Shown one piece after another: positions 1-8,564 of a DNA stretch of 64,000 nucleotides (positions are counted from its first letter, which is position 1; every line of letters begins with the position of its first letter). Below the pieces are notes generated by a model that saw only the letters and a program-made list of their open reading frames with translations, searched no databases and was not told where the DNA came from. Source of the DNA: Armatimonadia bacterium (GTDB lineage: Bacteria > Armatimonadota > Zipacnadia > Zipacnadales > JABUFB01). The translations under genes were made by a program, and so were the position numbers. Where the stretch lies: NCBI GenBank assembly GCA_039679385.1, contig JBDKVB010000016.1:1-64000 (forward strand), written 5' to 3'.

Positions 1-86
1 GCTTTGAGCACCTGCTTCGCGCGCCGATTGAGACGCTCGTCGTGAAGGTTGAGCGTAGCGAGTTCCAACAGAAACCAGGTAGGCAT
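1..86 (-). CDS. IS4-family transposase, N-terminal fragment (runs off left edge)
   Basis: Reading leftwards from an ATG at 86, the frame is open to position 1 and begins MPTWFLLELATLNLHDERLN, followed by a basic stretch. An acidic-aromatic start followed by a D-E-R-L-N-R-R core resembles the N-terminal DNA-binding domain of Tn5/IS4-type transposases. A ribosome binding site (GAGGTGA) lies about 8 bases upstream, inside a perfect hairpin. Only 28 codons are visible, so the DDE catalytic domain cannot be checked and it is unknown whether the element is intact. The family call rests on this short stretch and is moderate. Confidence 0.55.
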   Translation of the reverse strand, partial: MPTWFLLELATLNLHDERLNRRAKQVLK

Positions 87-104
87 GCTTGAGTCACCTC
101 AAGC
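87..104 (-). promoter_or_regulatory. hairpin covering the transposase ribosome binding site
   Basis: A perfect 7-bp inverted repeat (GCTTGAG / CTCAAGC) with a 4-base loop directly precedes the transposase ATG. The GAGGTGA ribosome binding site spans its stem and loop. In IS10 and IS50, transcripts entering from outside fold so that the transposase start is hidden; the arrangement here would act the same way. The function is inferred from position and symmetry. Confidence 0.45.
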
Positions 105-360
105 ACCGATACTTCTTGCCGACCGGCCAAGAACCTCCTCCCCCCCCACGAAAAAGATGTGGGTAATGTATAGACGCGTGGCGAGGGGGAGTCGAGCGGC
201 AGCGAGACGGGGGTGAGGTCAAGGCCCGTGGCGCCCCATCCTCAGCCATCAAGAGGACACCCTTCTCTCGAGGTACTGACGGGCACCGGCTCGGTTCTGG
301 TCGACAGCTCTGGTTCCGTCCCTCACCAGGAAGTGGGTAACCGCCCAGGTCTGGCTCGCC
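105..360. other. non-coding stretch between IS fragment and bioY promoter
   Basis: No convincing gene is seen here. On the minus strand, 173-156 reads CTATACATTACCCACATC and lies about 70 bases outside the transposase start, so it may be the terminal inverted repeat of the IS element. The other end is outside the window, so this cannot be confirmed. The rest is GC-rich sequence without a recognised RNA motif. Confidence 0.3.
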
Positions 361-389
361 TTGATACGCACCGCCCGGGGTGGTAGAAT
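361..389 (+). promoter_or_regulatory. sigma70-type promoter for bioY
   Basis: TTGATA (361-366) and TAGAAT (384-389) are separated by exactly 17 bases, which places +1 near 396 and gives a leader of about 120 bases before bioY. I did not recognise a riboswitch or a BirA operator in that leader. Confidence 0.55.
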
Positions 390-514
390 CGCCCCACGTG
401 CCGAGCGCTGGGCCGCGGTGGCTGCAGGAAGGCCGAAGAGGCTGAGGAGCAGGGAACCGGCTGCTTGAGCACCCCGGGGACGCCTTGTATCTCACGTGGA
501 GACGGAGCCTTTGG

Positions 515-1087
515 ATGACGCAGGGAACACTGACCTTCGCAGTGCAGCAGGTCGTAACCAGGAAGTCGACGTGGGTTGAGCTTGGAGCTGTCTGTGGTGT
601 GGCGGGAGCTATGGCCCTTGCCGGACAAGTGCGAATCCCGCTTCCCTTCACGCCGGTGCCGCTGACCCTGCAGACCATGCTGGCACTGCTGTCGGGTGCA
701 GTTCTTGGAGCACGCACCGGCGCCCTGGGACAGGTGCTGTACCTGGGCCTGGGTGCAACGGGGCTGGGAGTGTTCGCGGGCGGGGCCAGTGGCCTCAGTG
801 GGGCGACCGCCGGCTACCTCGTCGGCTTCGTTGCAGCAGCGGCCGTCGTGGGGTTGATGACCCGGCGACCCTCGCACGCAAGGGTGGGCGCGGGGCTGCT
901 CGCCGGGACACTGGCGATCTACCTGTTCGGCGCCGGCTGGCTCGTCCTCGGACTGGGCCGAAGCGCTACGGAAGCAATAACCCTGGGCGTGATTCCGTTC
1001 TTGCCGGGCGACGCCATGAAGCTGGTAGTGGCAGGGATGTTGGCACAGCCGCTGCGCGCGATGTGGGGCCGTACTCGCGGAGCGTAG
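515..1087 (+). CDS. bioY: BioY, biotin ECF-transporter substrate-binding (S) component
   Basis: A 190-residue, very hydrophobic protein with about six membrane segments. It has the family signature near residues 35-60, where a RIPLPFTPVPLTLQT motif is followed by a Gly/Ala-rich helix. BioY binds biotin in the membrane and works with the shared ECF ATPases (EcfA, EcfA') and EcfT, or alone at high biotin. None of those partners is in this window. The ATG at 515 fits the usual family N-terminus; an in-frame start 30 bases upstream is possible. It is followed 24 bases later by a sirtuin gene, probably on the same transcript. The family call is secure. Confidence 0.93.
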   Translation: MTQGTLTFAVQQVVTRKSTWVELGAVCGVAGAMALAGQVRIPLPFTPVPLTLQTMLALLSGAVLGARTGALGQVLYLGLGATGLGVFAGGASGLSGATAGYLVGFVAAAAVVGLMTRRPSHARVGAGLLAGTLAIYLFGAGWLVLGLGRSATEAITLGVIPFLPGDAMKLVVAGMLAQPLRAMWGRTRGA

Positions 1088-1111
1088 GAACGCCAGAGTG
1101 TGGGAGCCCTT

Positions 1112-1888
1112 ATGCCCGAAGCCACCTTACACGAAGTCGCCGTCGCGGTCGTTGACAGGCTGGGGCCGGAGGCGATCATCGTCGCCTCGACCGGGGCCGG
1201 TATCTCCAAGGCGAGTGGGATCTCCACCTTCCGCGGCTCAGAAGGCCTGTGGAGCACCTACCGCTCGGAGGACGTGTGCACGCATGATGTACTCACGCGC
1301 GACCCGGCCATGTTCTGGCGGTTCCATGACCACCTGCGGGCGATGATCGTCAACGCCGTGCCTAATCCGGCGCACATGGTCCTGGCCGAGATGGAGGAGG
1401 TCCTGGGGGAGTCGGCTGAGTTCGCCGTCATCACCCAGAACATCGACCGTCTGCACCAGCGCGCAGGCAGCCGGCATGTGATCGAGCTGCACGGCGATGC
1501 ACTGGAGTACGAGTGCATGCGCTGTGGACACGAGCCGGAGGACATCCCGGTTCCGACCCCTGAGTACCCGCCTCGTTGCGAGAAGTGCGGCGCGGTGGTG
1601 CGGCCGAAGGTAGTGCTGTTCGGCGAGTCGCTGCCATCTGAGGCCCTGGATGAGGCGCGCGATCTGTGCTCCGAGGCGGACGTCATGTTCGTCATCGGGA
1701 CGTCGGTGGTCGTGGAGCCCGCTGCGTCGCTGCCCTTCCTGGCCCTCGCAGCAGGAGCGCTGGTGGTCGAGATCAACCCTTCGAAGACGCCACTAACAGG
1801 AGCTGCGCAGTACTCCGTGCAGTCGTCTTCGTCCTCGGCGCTGCCCGCTCTGTGGGAGCAGATGCAGGAGGCCCTGCGGGAGTCCTAG
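1112..1888 (+). CDS. Sir2-family NAD-dependent protein deacylase
   Basis: A 258-residue sirtuin that removes acyl groups from lysines using NAD+. All core motifs are present. The NAD-binding loop reads STGAGISKASGISTFRG. The catalytic segment reads TQNIDRLHQRAG and runs on to ELHGD with the catalytic histidine. Two CxxC pairs (CMRC and CEKC) make the structural zinc site. GTSVVVEPAA and INPSKTPL lie in the C-terminal Rossmann half. The ATG at 1112 is preferred; an in-frame GTG lies four codons upstream at 1100. It sits 24 bases after bioY and is followed by a strong terminator. Bacterial homologues (CobB) regulate acetyl-CoA synthetase, but no acs gene is nearby, so the target is unknown. Confidence 0.95.
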   Translation: MPEATLHEVAVAVVDRLGPEAIIVASTGAGISKASGISTFRGSEGLWSTYRSEDVCTHDVLTRDPAMFWRFHDHLRAMIVNAVPNPAHMVLAEMEEVLGESAEFAVITQNIDRLHQRAGSRHVIELHGDALEYECMRCGHEPEDIPVPTPEYPPRCEKCGAVVRPKVVLFGESLPSEALDEARDLCSEADVMFVIGTSVVVEPAASLPFLALAAGALVVEINPSKTPLTGAAQYSVQSSSSSALPALWEQMQEALRES

Positions 1889-1919
1889 GCGGGCGCCCTA
1901 ACCAAGCTTCGGAAAGAGA

Positions 1920-1949
1920 CAGGGCCGGCAGATGCCGGCCCTGTTTTCG
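1920..1949 (+). terminator. intrinsic terminator after the bioY-sirtuin operon
   Basis: A perfect 10-bp stem, CAGGGCCGGC / GCCGGCCCTG, with a 4-base AGAT loop is followed immediately by TTTTCG. It starts 31 bases after the sirtuin stop and separates it from the convergent DUF362 gene. Confidence 0.85.
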
Positions 1950-1973
1950 TAAGCGAAGCAGCCCTGCTCTGAG

Positions 1974-3011
1974 CTAGACGCGCGCGATCTTGAGGGCGTC
2001 GAGGTCCATGCGCCCGGCACCGGCCTCGGCAGCCAGCTTGATATGGGGCACCTTCTCAACCTTGATCCCCAGCATCTGCGCACTGAGCGTGTCGGCGGTG
2101 ACCATGTCATGGGTGACGATGACGGCGCGAGTGTCCTTGAGGTCACCGGGACCCTTGGGGCCGTTCGTCACCAGCCCGGCGATGGCGTCCACGATGACGA
2201 TGGTTGGACGCAGGGCTGTGGCAAGGTCGGCGATGTTCTGGTGAAGGTTGGGGCCTCTGGCAGCGGGCGAAGTGGCGTCGTGGTAGCGCTGCGGCCGCCA
2301 GATGGCACCCATCTGGTTCTTCATCGCCACAGACAGGACAGTGCCACCGTGGGTCTTGAGGCACGGCAAGTTGATGTAGACATCGCACTCGAGGAGGTCA
2401 CGGGGGATCTTCTCCGACTTGATCGTGACTCCCTGAGGGATGGGGCGTTCCTCGTACATGGCCTCGTTGTCGAGGCTGAGGAGCTTGACGCCCAGGGAGG
2501 AGCAGACCTCCTTCGCGCCGGTGAGGTCGAAGGTGACCTTCGAGGGGTCGCAGGAGTGCTCGACGACCAGGACCCTGCTCGCACCGGCTTCCTGGGCCAT
2601 CTTGATCACGGCGCCGAGAATCTCCGGCCTGGTGTTGGCTCCGACGTCCGGGGTGCGTCCCCAGGCGAGATTGGGCTTGATGACGACGACATCGCCCTTG
2701 TGGAGGAGAGTCTGTGGGCCGCCGTAGGCATCGACGGCAGCCTTGACCAACTCCGCGGGCTCCTTGTTGGTGGCGATCGCTGCATGGACGCGCGTGGGAG
2801 GCTTGTCGAAGACGCGGTGCTTGCCTAGCTTCCCGGCGGCCGGCGGAGTGGTTGTGCTGCCTGGCGAAGGGGATGGAGCTGAGGCTGGACTCTGGGCGGT
2901 CAAGGGCGCTCCGGCAGTGCCCTGGGCACCGCTCTTGCAGCCCGCCACTCCGAGAGTCGCCAGGGCTCCGGCTACACAGGCTCCCCGGGTGATGAAGTCC
3001 CTGCGTCTCAT
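1974..3011 (-). CDS. DUF362 domain protein with Tat lipoprotein signal
   Basis: A 345-residue exported protein. The N-terminus has a twin-arginine motif (RRRDFI), a hydrophobic segment and a lipobox ending LGVAGC at residue 25, so it is predicted to be exported folded by Tat and lipid-anchored. A Ser/Pro/Thr-rich linker covers about residues 35-60. The DUF362 core follows, with VVVIKPNLAWG, a segment ending VLVVEHSCDP, and YINLPCLKTHGG. DUF362 proteins often occur with Fe-S proteins, but no reaction is firmly assigned. A second, cytoplasmic DUF362 gene lies at 15891-17027. It converges on the sirtuin gene and diverges from selB. Confidence 0.85.
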   Translation of the reverse strand: MRRRDFITRGACVAGALATLGVAGCKSGAQGTAGAPLTAQSPASAPSPSPGSTTTPPAAGKLGKHRVFDKPPTRVHAAIATNKEPAELVKAAVDAYGGPQTLLHKGDVVVIKPNLAWGRTPDVGANTRPEILGAVIKMAQEAGASRVLVVEHSCDPSKVTFDLTGAKEVCSSLGVKLLSLDNEAMYEERPIPQGVTIKSEKIPRDLLECDVYINLPCLKTHGGTVLSVAMKNQMGAIWRPQRYHDATSPAARGPNLHQNIADLATALRPTIVIVDAIAGLVTNGPKGPGDLKDTRAVIVTHDMVTADTLSAQMLGIKVEKVPHIKLAAEAGAGRMDLDALKIARV

Positions 3012-3144
3012 AGGATCTCCTTCTGGAACGCGGCGTCATGGGCAAGAACGCCCCTCAAGAGTCGAGGGTTCCACAGGGAGCCTGGACCGTCCTCCTGGCG
3101 CGGACGGGGCAGGGAATGCGGAACCGTCGGAGAAGCATAGGTGC

Positions 3145-5070
3145 ATGAACACGCCAAGTCAGCCGCCAAACCTCATTCTTGGTACTGCCGGGCACGTGGA
3201 TCACGGGAAGACGGCGCTCATCGAGCGGCTGACCGGGATCAACGCCGACCGTCTGCAGGAGGAGCGGGACCGTGGCCTGACCATTGACCTGGGCTTCGCC
3301 TGGCTGCGGCTCCCCAGCGGCGCCTGGGCCGGAATCGTGGATGTGCCCGGGCATGAGCGATTCGTCAAGAACATGCTGGCCGGGGCAACCGGGATCGACC
3401 TGTTTCTGCTGGTGGTCGCTGCGGATGAAGGCGTCATGCCGCAGACCCGAGAGCACCTGACGATTCTGAGGGTGCTGGAGATCGACGCCGGAATCGTGGT
3501 GATCACCAAGTCCGACCTGGTGGAACCGGAGATGCTGGAGCTTGTCAAGGAAGACATCGCCGAGGCGCTGAGAGGGACGGTCTTCGAAAACGCGCCGAGG
3601 GTGGCGGTGTCCTCGAAGACCGGCGCCGGGATCGAGGAGTTGCTCGGCAAGCTGGAGGAGGTCGCGGCGAAGGTGCGTCCGCACGACATCGCCGGGCCGG
3701 TACGAATGCAGATCGACCGCAGCTTCACGGTCAAGGGCTTCGGCACCGTCGTCACCGGGTCGCTGATTCGCGGGAGGCTGGCGCTGGATCAGGAGCTGGA
3801 GGTGGCGCCCCGAGGGCTGCGCACTCGTGTTCGTGGGCTCGAGGTGTACGGTGAGCACGTGCAGGAAGTGGTGGCACCGTGCCGCGTGGGAGTGAACGTG
3901 GCCTCGCTAAGCCGAGAGGAAGTCGCGCGTGGCGACCAGCTCATCGCCCCGGGGAGCATGAGTCCAAGCTGGATGCTAGATGTGCGGGTGCGACTCTCGG
4001 CTGAGGCGCAGCGGCCTTTGGTGTACCGTGAGCGGGTTCATGTACACCATGGTGCGGCGGAGCTGCTGGGCCGAGTGGTGCTGCTGGATGCAGAGCAGTT
4101 GCTGCCGGGCGAAGAAGGTCTGGCGCAACTGCGGCTTGAGGCACCGGCGGTTGCGGCTACTGGTGACCATTTCGTACTGCGTCGCTATTCGCCACCCTAT
4201 GCCATCGGCGGCGGCGTGATTCTCGACCCCAGGCCGACTCGCCATCGACGTCGCGAGGAAGGGACCATCGAGCGACTGCTGACGCTGGAATCGGGGACCA
4301 GCGCGGACCATGCTCGGGACTGGATCCACTCGGAGGCCCTGCGCGTCTTCGGGGTGCGAGACCTGGCAAGCGGCTTGCAGCTTGACCCGGCCGAGGCCCA
4401 GCAACTCGTGGAGGCCCTGCAGGAGTCCGGAGCGGTGTCTGAACTCGCTCCCGGCCGGTTCGTCGATAGCGAGGAGGCCGATGGCCTGCTGCAGGCGATC
4501 CAGGAGGCTCTTGCGGAGTACCATGCGGCGAACCCGCTGCGGGCGAGCATGCCGCTTCACCATCTGCAGAGGACCGTCGGGAATCCGGCGCCGGAAGTCA
4601 TGCAGTGGGCGCTCGGGGTTCTGAAGAAGGGTGAGCTGATCGTCGCGGAGCCCGGCGGTTGGCGCAATCAGGGACATGAGCCACGAATAGAGGAGTCGCA
4701 ACGGGCACTGCTGAGGGCGGCTATCGCCGAGGCTGAGGCCGCCGCGAAGGCTCCTCCGATGCAAGAGCAAGTTCTGGCCAGGCTGGGCGGGACGGCGAAT
4801 TCCCGGGCGCTGCTGGAGCTGGCTGTGTCCGAGGGCGACGTGGTCCTGGTCGGCGACTTTGTGATGGGGCGTCGCGCGCTGGAGCAGGCAGTCGAAGAGC
4901 TTGCCGAGCTGTACCGCCGCAGTGGGGCCTTCGGGGTCTCCGAGGTGCGCGACCTGTGGGGCTCGAGTCGCAAGTATGTCGTGCCGATCCTGGAGTACCT
5001 GGACGGAGCCGGAGTCACGCGGCGTGAAGGTGACCGGCGGCACTTCGTCCGTTCCCTGGCCGCGAAGTAG
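3145..5070 (+). CDS. selB: SelB, selenocysteine-specific translation elongation factor
   Basis: A 641-residue GTPase that delivers Sec-tRNA to UGA codons marked by a SECIS element. The G1 loop GHVDHGKT is at residues 16-23, followed by the G3 motif [12 protein letters not shown] and the G4 motif ITKSDL. EF-Tu-like beta-barrel domains come next, and then a long C-terminal region of winged-helix domains that bind the SECIS hairpin, matching the family in length and order. The frame stays open upstream to 2743, but similarity starts at the ATG at 3145, with purine-rich sequence upstream. No selA, selC or selD was recognised in the window. Confidence 0.95.
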   Translation: MNTPSQPPNLILGTAGHVDHGKTALIERLTGINADRLQEERDRGLTIDLGFAWLRLPSGAWAGIVDVPGHERFVKNMLAGATGIDLFLLVVAADEGVMPQTREHLTILRVLEIDAGIVVITKSDLVEPEMLELVKEDIAEALRGTVFENAPRVAVSSKTGAGIEELLGKLEEVAAKVRPHDIAGPVRMQIDRSFTVKGFGTVVTGSLIRGRLALDQELEVAPRGLRTRVRGLEVYGEHVQEVVAPCRVGVNVASLSREEVARGDQLIAPGSMSPSWMLDVRVRLSAEAQRPLVYRERVHVHHGAAELLGRVVLLDAEQLLPGEEGLAQLRLEAPAVAATGDHFVLRRYSPPYAIGGGVILDPRPTRHRRREEGTIERLLTLESGTSADHARDWIHSEALRVFGVRDLASGLQLDPAEAQQLVEALQESGAVSELAPGRFVDSEEADGLLQAIQEALAEYHAANPLRASMPLHHLQRTVGNPAPEVMQWALGVLKKGELIVAEPGGWRNQGHEPRIEESQRALLRAAIAEAEAAAKAPPMQEQVLARLGGTANSRALLELAVSEGDVVLVGDFVMGRRALEQAVEELAELYRRSGAFGVSEVRDLWGSSRKYVVPILEYLDGAGVTRREGDRRHFVRSLAAK

Positions 5071-5156
5071 GCAGTTCCCGGCGGCTGTCGCGAGGCCGGG
5101 TCTTCTCACGTTTCTTGAGCGCTGCGGGCGAAGGTGCAGCGCAGTCTTCCTTACGG

Positions 5157-6401
5157 GTGATCCCCATTCCACTGTTCCGCTATCGTGCGAAGACCGAACG
5201 CGGCGCTGAAGTCACGGGCACGATCGAGGCGGCCACCAAGGCGCAGGCGATCGTAAGGCTGCGTCAGCGCGGGTTGTGGGTGGAAGTGCTGGCGGAGCCG
5301 GAGGCGATGGCCCGACGCACTCGTGTGGCAAGTGCTCCGGCGACCGAGGAGCCCTCTGCGCCACGGCCTCGGGAGCGCTGGTCCTTTCTCTATGGTCTGC
5401 TCCCGGTGACGGCGGGCGCACTGAGCAACTTCTTCGAGCAGCTCTCCAGTCTGTATCACGCCGGTGTGGGGATGCCGAGTCTGGTGTCCGACACGGCCTC
5501 CCGGGTCAACAGCCTGCGTCTTCAGCATGTTCTGGAAGAGGTTGCCCCGCGAGTGCAGAACGGCGAGAGCCTGGCCGCCTGTCTGGACGACTACCCACAG
5601 GTCTTCCCGCGTGGCGTGATTGGCTATCTGCGCGCCGGTGAGCTGAGCGGCAATCTGGACGAGGTCGCGCGTAACCTGGCCGACGATTACCGGGGCGAGC
5701 AACGGGTCTGGTGGCTGCTGATGATCCCGAAGCTGTACTTCGGCATCGTGTTGCTGCTGGCGATTCTGGTGCCAAGCTTCCCGTGGTTCATCAGCAAGGG
5801 TCTTCCCTGGTGGATCCATCATGTCCTGACGCACATTCTACCCATGCTGGGCCTGGTGGTCGGCGCATACATGCTGTGGCGGATTCTGTGGCACCTGCCA
5901 CCGCTGTTTGGGCTGCGAGACCAGATGGCCTTCCGCCTGCCGGTGTGGTCGGCGCTGACTCGTCGCGCCGGTCTGACGCGCTTCTACCAGGCGCTTCAAG
6001 TGTGCATCCGTGCCGGTGTGGACTTCCCGCAGGCGATGCAGACGTCGGCGGAGGCAGCGGGTAACCGAGTGATGGTGCGGCGAATGCATGAGGCGGAGAG
6101 TCGGGTGCGAGCAGGCATGCCGCTGCATGAGGCTCTGGATGGCTGCGGGTTCGTGTCGCGCTCGGATGCGGGGATTCTGGGCTCGGCGGCGCTGGGCGGG
6201 ACCTTCGATGAAGCGCTTCCCAGGATGGCAGAGCAGACCAAGGAGAGCCGCGACAACATGGTGCGCGGTCTGCGTATAGCGGCCATGGTGGTGGGGTACG
6301 GGATAACCTCGGTCATCGTGCTCATCGCCTGCGTGAGGGGATACACGGCGATCCAGGATGCGTTTGCACAGAAGTTCGGGGCGGAGGACTTGCTGCAATG
6401 A
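5157..6401 (+). CDS. type II secretion / type IV pilus GspF-like inner-membrane platform protein
   Basis: About 414 residues with the GspF/PilC layout. A short N-terminal region (FRYRAKTERGAEVTGTIEA) is followed by two repeated helical T2SSF domains at roughly residues 80-200 and 280-390. Membrane segments lie near residues 200-255 and at the C-terminus. This family forms the platform that couples the assembly ATPase to pilus or pseudopilus growth. No ATPase, secretin or pseudopilin gene is next to it, so it is an orphan here. The start is uncertain: a GTG at 5157 is used, and a TTG at 5115 is in frame. Its stop overlaps the next start as ATGA. Confidence 0.85.
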   Translation: MIPIPLFRYRAKTERGAEVTGTIEAATKAQAIVRLRQRGLWVEVLAEPEAMARRTRVASAPATEEPSAPRPRERWSFLYGLLPVTAGALSNFFEQLSSLYHAGVGMPSLVSDTASRVNSLRLQHVLEEVAPRVQNGESLAACLDDYPQVFPRGVIGYLRAGELSGNLDEVARNLADDYRGEQRVWWLLMIPKLYFGIVLLLAILVPSFPWFISKGLPWWIHHVLTHILPMLGLVVGAYMLWRILWHLPPLFGLRDQMAFRLPVWSALTRRAGLTRFYQALQVCIRAGVDFPQAMQTSAEAAGNRVMVRRMHEAESRVRAGMPLHEALDGCGFVSRSDAGILGSAALGGTFDEALPRMAEQTKESRDNMVRGLRIAAMVVGYGITSVIVLIACVRGYTAIQDAFAQKFGAEDLLQ

Positions 6402-8545
6402 GACGTTCCATGATGGTGTTTGCGGTAGTGCTGGGTCTGGCGGGCGTCGCCGGCGCCCAGAATCTGGATTTCGAGGCCGGCCTCGAGGGCTGGACGCAGG
6501 TTGCCGGTGTGGTGTCGGCGGAGCCTGGGGCAGCCCAGGGGAAGCAGTGCCTCGGCCTTGCTGCGACGGGCACAGAGGGCGCCTGGGCTAGGTCGGAGGC
6601 GCTGCCCGGTGTGGAGCCGGGGAAGGCCTTCGAGCTGAGCCTGGCACTGCGCAAGGTGGAGGGTGACGGGTCGGTTGCAGTCGCGCTTGTGGGCGAGAAG
6701 GGGCGTCCCGCGCGACCCTATCTGTGGGAGGGTTCGGTTCGCGAGGATAGCCGGTGGCACCGGCTGGTCCTGCAGGTAGTGACGGGACTGAGCAGCCCGC
6801 GAGTGGCCCTGGGAATCACGGGCTCCGGGCGATGGCTGGCCGATGACCTGCGGCTCCGACCGGTGCAACTGCGGGACGTCACGAAGCCGGTGGCGAAGAA
6901 GCTCCAGCCTCAGTATGCGGGCGAACTGCCCCAGGGCTGGGTTCCGAAGGATAAGCTGGACCTGCAGACGCGCAACTTCCTGGGCCGCGACAGCTACTAT
7001 GTGCGTCCCGGTCCCTTCGAGCTGAACCCGCAGGGAGAAGTGACGGTCCTGCAGGGCGAGCGCACGGGTGGCGAACTCGACGTGCTCAGTCGTGGGAAGG
7101 CGCGCAATGACCTGGGGGTCGAGGTGCAAGGCCCTCGAGGATGGCGCAGTGAGGTGTGGTCGGCGACCATCCCGGGCGAGTCACGAGTGAGCCTGAACGT
7201 GCCGCTACAGTCGATGACCTGCGGAGATAGCTACCTGAAGATCGGGTTCAGCTCCGGCGGCGAGGCCAAACTGGTGCCGCTGCTGGTGCACACTCAGCGA
7301 CGCTTTCCGGTTCTTGGCACGTGGTGGCCGCAGGGCTCGAAGGCGGATCTCACAAGCAAGCTCGATGCCGGGGCGATCCAGTTCCACGAGGTGCAGTGCT
7401 CGAGCGCCGCAGAGCTGAAGGAGGCTACCAGCACCTTCGGGCAACCGGGGGACGTGGCGGTTCGCTTCAGTGGCGAGGTGAAGTCGGCTGTGGCGGCCCT
7501 GACCGACCTCACGGTGCAGCAGCGAGGACGCATCTGCGCTTTCGGGCTTGAGGGCGAGGTGGCGGCTGCGGACCAGCAGGCTCTTGCGGCAGCACTTCCG
7601 GGGCTGATCCCGGAGGCAGCCGTTCTGAGCCCCGCTGTGAGCGTGGCGGCTGGTCAGCAGGGGCTGCAAGACGGCGAGAGGCTCCACAGTTTGCTGGCAG
7701 GCGGCGTCGGCGAGTCCTCGGAGGCGCTGGACGTGCAGATGCCTGCGCTGCCTTGCAGTGTGGTCCTCCGGGAGACGCTGGACGGTGCTGCACCAGCCGG
7801 TCCCATGGCCTCCTGGGGTGCTCTGGACAAGGCGCTGAGCCTGCAAGGCCTGCGGGATCAACTGAACCAGGCCGGGGCAGCACTTCCGCTCTACGCGCGC
7901 TTCAGCACGGGGACAGGAACTGCTGCGCCAGGGCTCGATGCGCTGGTGATGACGAGGGCCCTGCTGCAGGTGTTCTCGGTCGGGGCCAACGGTGCGGCGA
8001 TTCCGGCAGTGCAGGAGAAGGCAGGCGGTCTCGGTCTACTGGACGCACAGGGCCAGCCCGTCGATGCGGTGAGTGGGACCTATGCGGAGCTGGGCAGAGA
8101 GCTGGCCGGCGTTCGGGCGTTGGCACCGCCGCCGGACACCCAGATTGCCGGGTACTCGGGCGACAAGCCGATCACGTACCGTCCCTTCCTGCGCGGTGAC
8201 GAGGGAATCGTTGCGCTCTGGAACAACAGTGGGCAGCGCAAGGCTGTGGCGGTCGAGGTGCGCTGTCGTCCGTGGCAGGTGAGACTGCTGCGTATCTCCT
8301 ACCCCGGCGAGACCTGTCAGCGTGAGTTCGACGGTAGCTTCGAGTGGGATGAGCTTGCGAAGCGTTTCCGCCAGCCCGCGGTGTATGTGGACGTGGAGCC
8401 GCTGCAGACCGTGGTCCTGTCGCTGAAGCTGCGCGGCGCCCATGCTCAGTGGCTGCGGGAGATCGGCGAGAAGCCGATCGCGCCGCCCGCGGTCGACAGG
8501 ATGGACATGAAGGAGTTCGACAAGGAAGTGTGGGGACCGAAGTAG
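6398..8545 (+). CDS. large secreted protein with N-terminal carbohydrate-binding-like domain, function unknown
   Basis: 715 residues. A basic start and hydrophobic segment ending near residue 20 (GVAGAQ) make a signal peptide. Residues of about 22-150 begin LDFEAGLEGWTQ and contain several beta-rich stretches ending GSGRWLADDLRLRPV, the pattern of a CBM/galactose-binding-like jelly roll. The remainder is Ala/Leu/Gly-rich with a beta-rich C-terminal section and shows no catalytic motif that I recognise. It overlaps the GspF-like gene by 4 bases, so the two are translationally coupled. Export by that apparatus is a possible but untested link. Confidence 0.7.
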   Translation: MRRSMMVFAVVLGLAGVAGAQNLDFEAGLEGWTQVAGVVSAEPGAAQGKQCLGLAATGTEGAWARSEALPGVEPGKAFELSLALRKVEGDGSVAVALVGEKGRPARPYLWEGSVREDSRWHRLVLQVVTGLSSPRVALGITGSGRWLADDLRLRPVQLRDVTKPVAKKLQPQYAGELPQGWVPKDKLDLQTRNFLGRDSYYVRPGPFELNPQGEVTVLQGERTGGELDVLSRGKARNDLGVEVQGPRGWRSEVWSATIPGESRVSLNVPLQSMTCGDSYLKIGFSSGGEAKLVPLLVHTQRRFPVLGTWWPQGSKADLTSKLDAGAIQFHEVQCSSAAELKEATSTFGQPGDVAVRFSGEVKSAVAALTDLTVQQRGRICAFGLEGEVAAADQQALAAALPGLIPEAAVLSPAVSVAAGQQGLQDGERLHSLLAGGVGESSEALDVQMPALPCSVVLRETLDGAAPAGPMASWGALDKALSLQGLRDQLNQAGAALPLYARFSTGTGTAAPGLDALVMTRALLQVFSVGANGAAIPAVQEKAGGLGLLDAQGQPVDAVSGTYAELGRELAGVRALAPPPDTQIAGYSGDKPITYRPFLRGDEGIVALWNNSGQRKAVAVEVRCRPWQVRLLRISYPGETCQREFDGSFEWDELAKRFRQPAVYVDVEPLQTVVLSLKLRGAHAQWLREIGEKPIAPPAVDRMDMKEFDKEVWGPK

Positions 8546-8564
8546 CGCTGCAGCAGCAGGAGCC

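Noticed and set aside
390-514. Riboswitch in the bioY leader
   Set aside because: An AGGGAA stretch suggested a cobalamin-type element, but the other conserved boxes are missing and no biotin riboswitch class is known to me.
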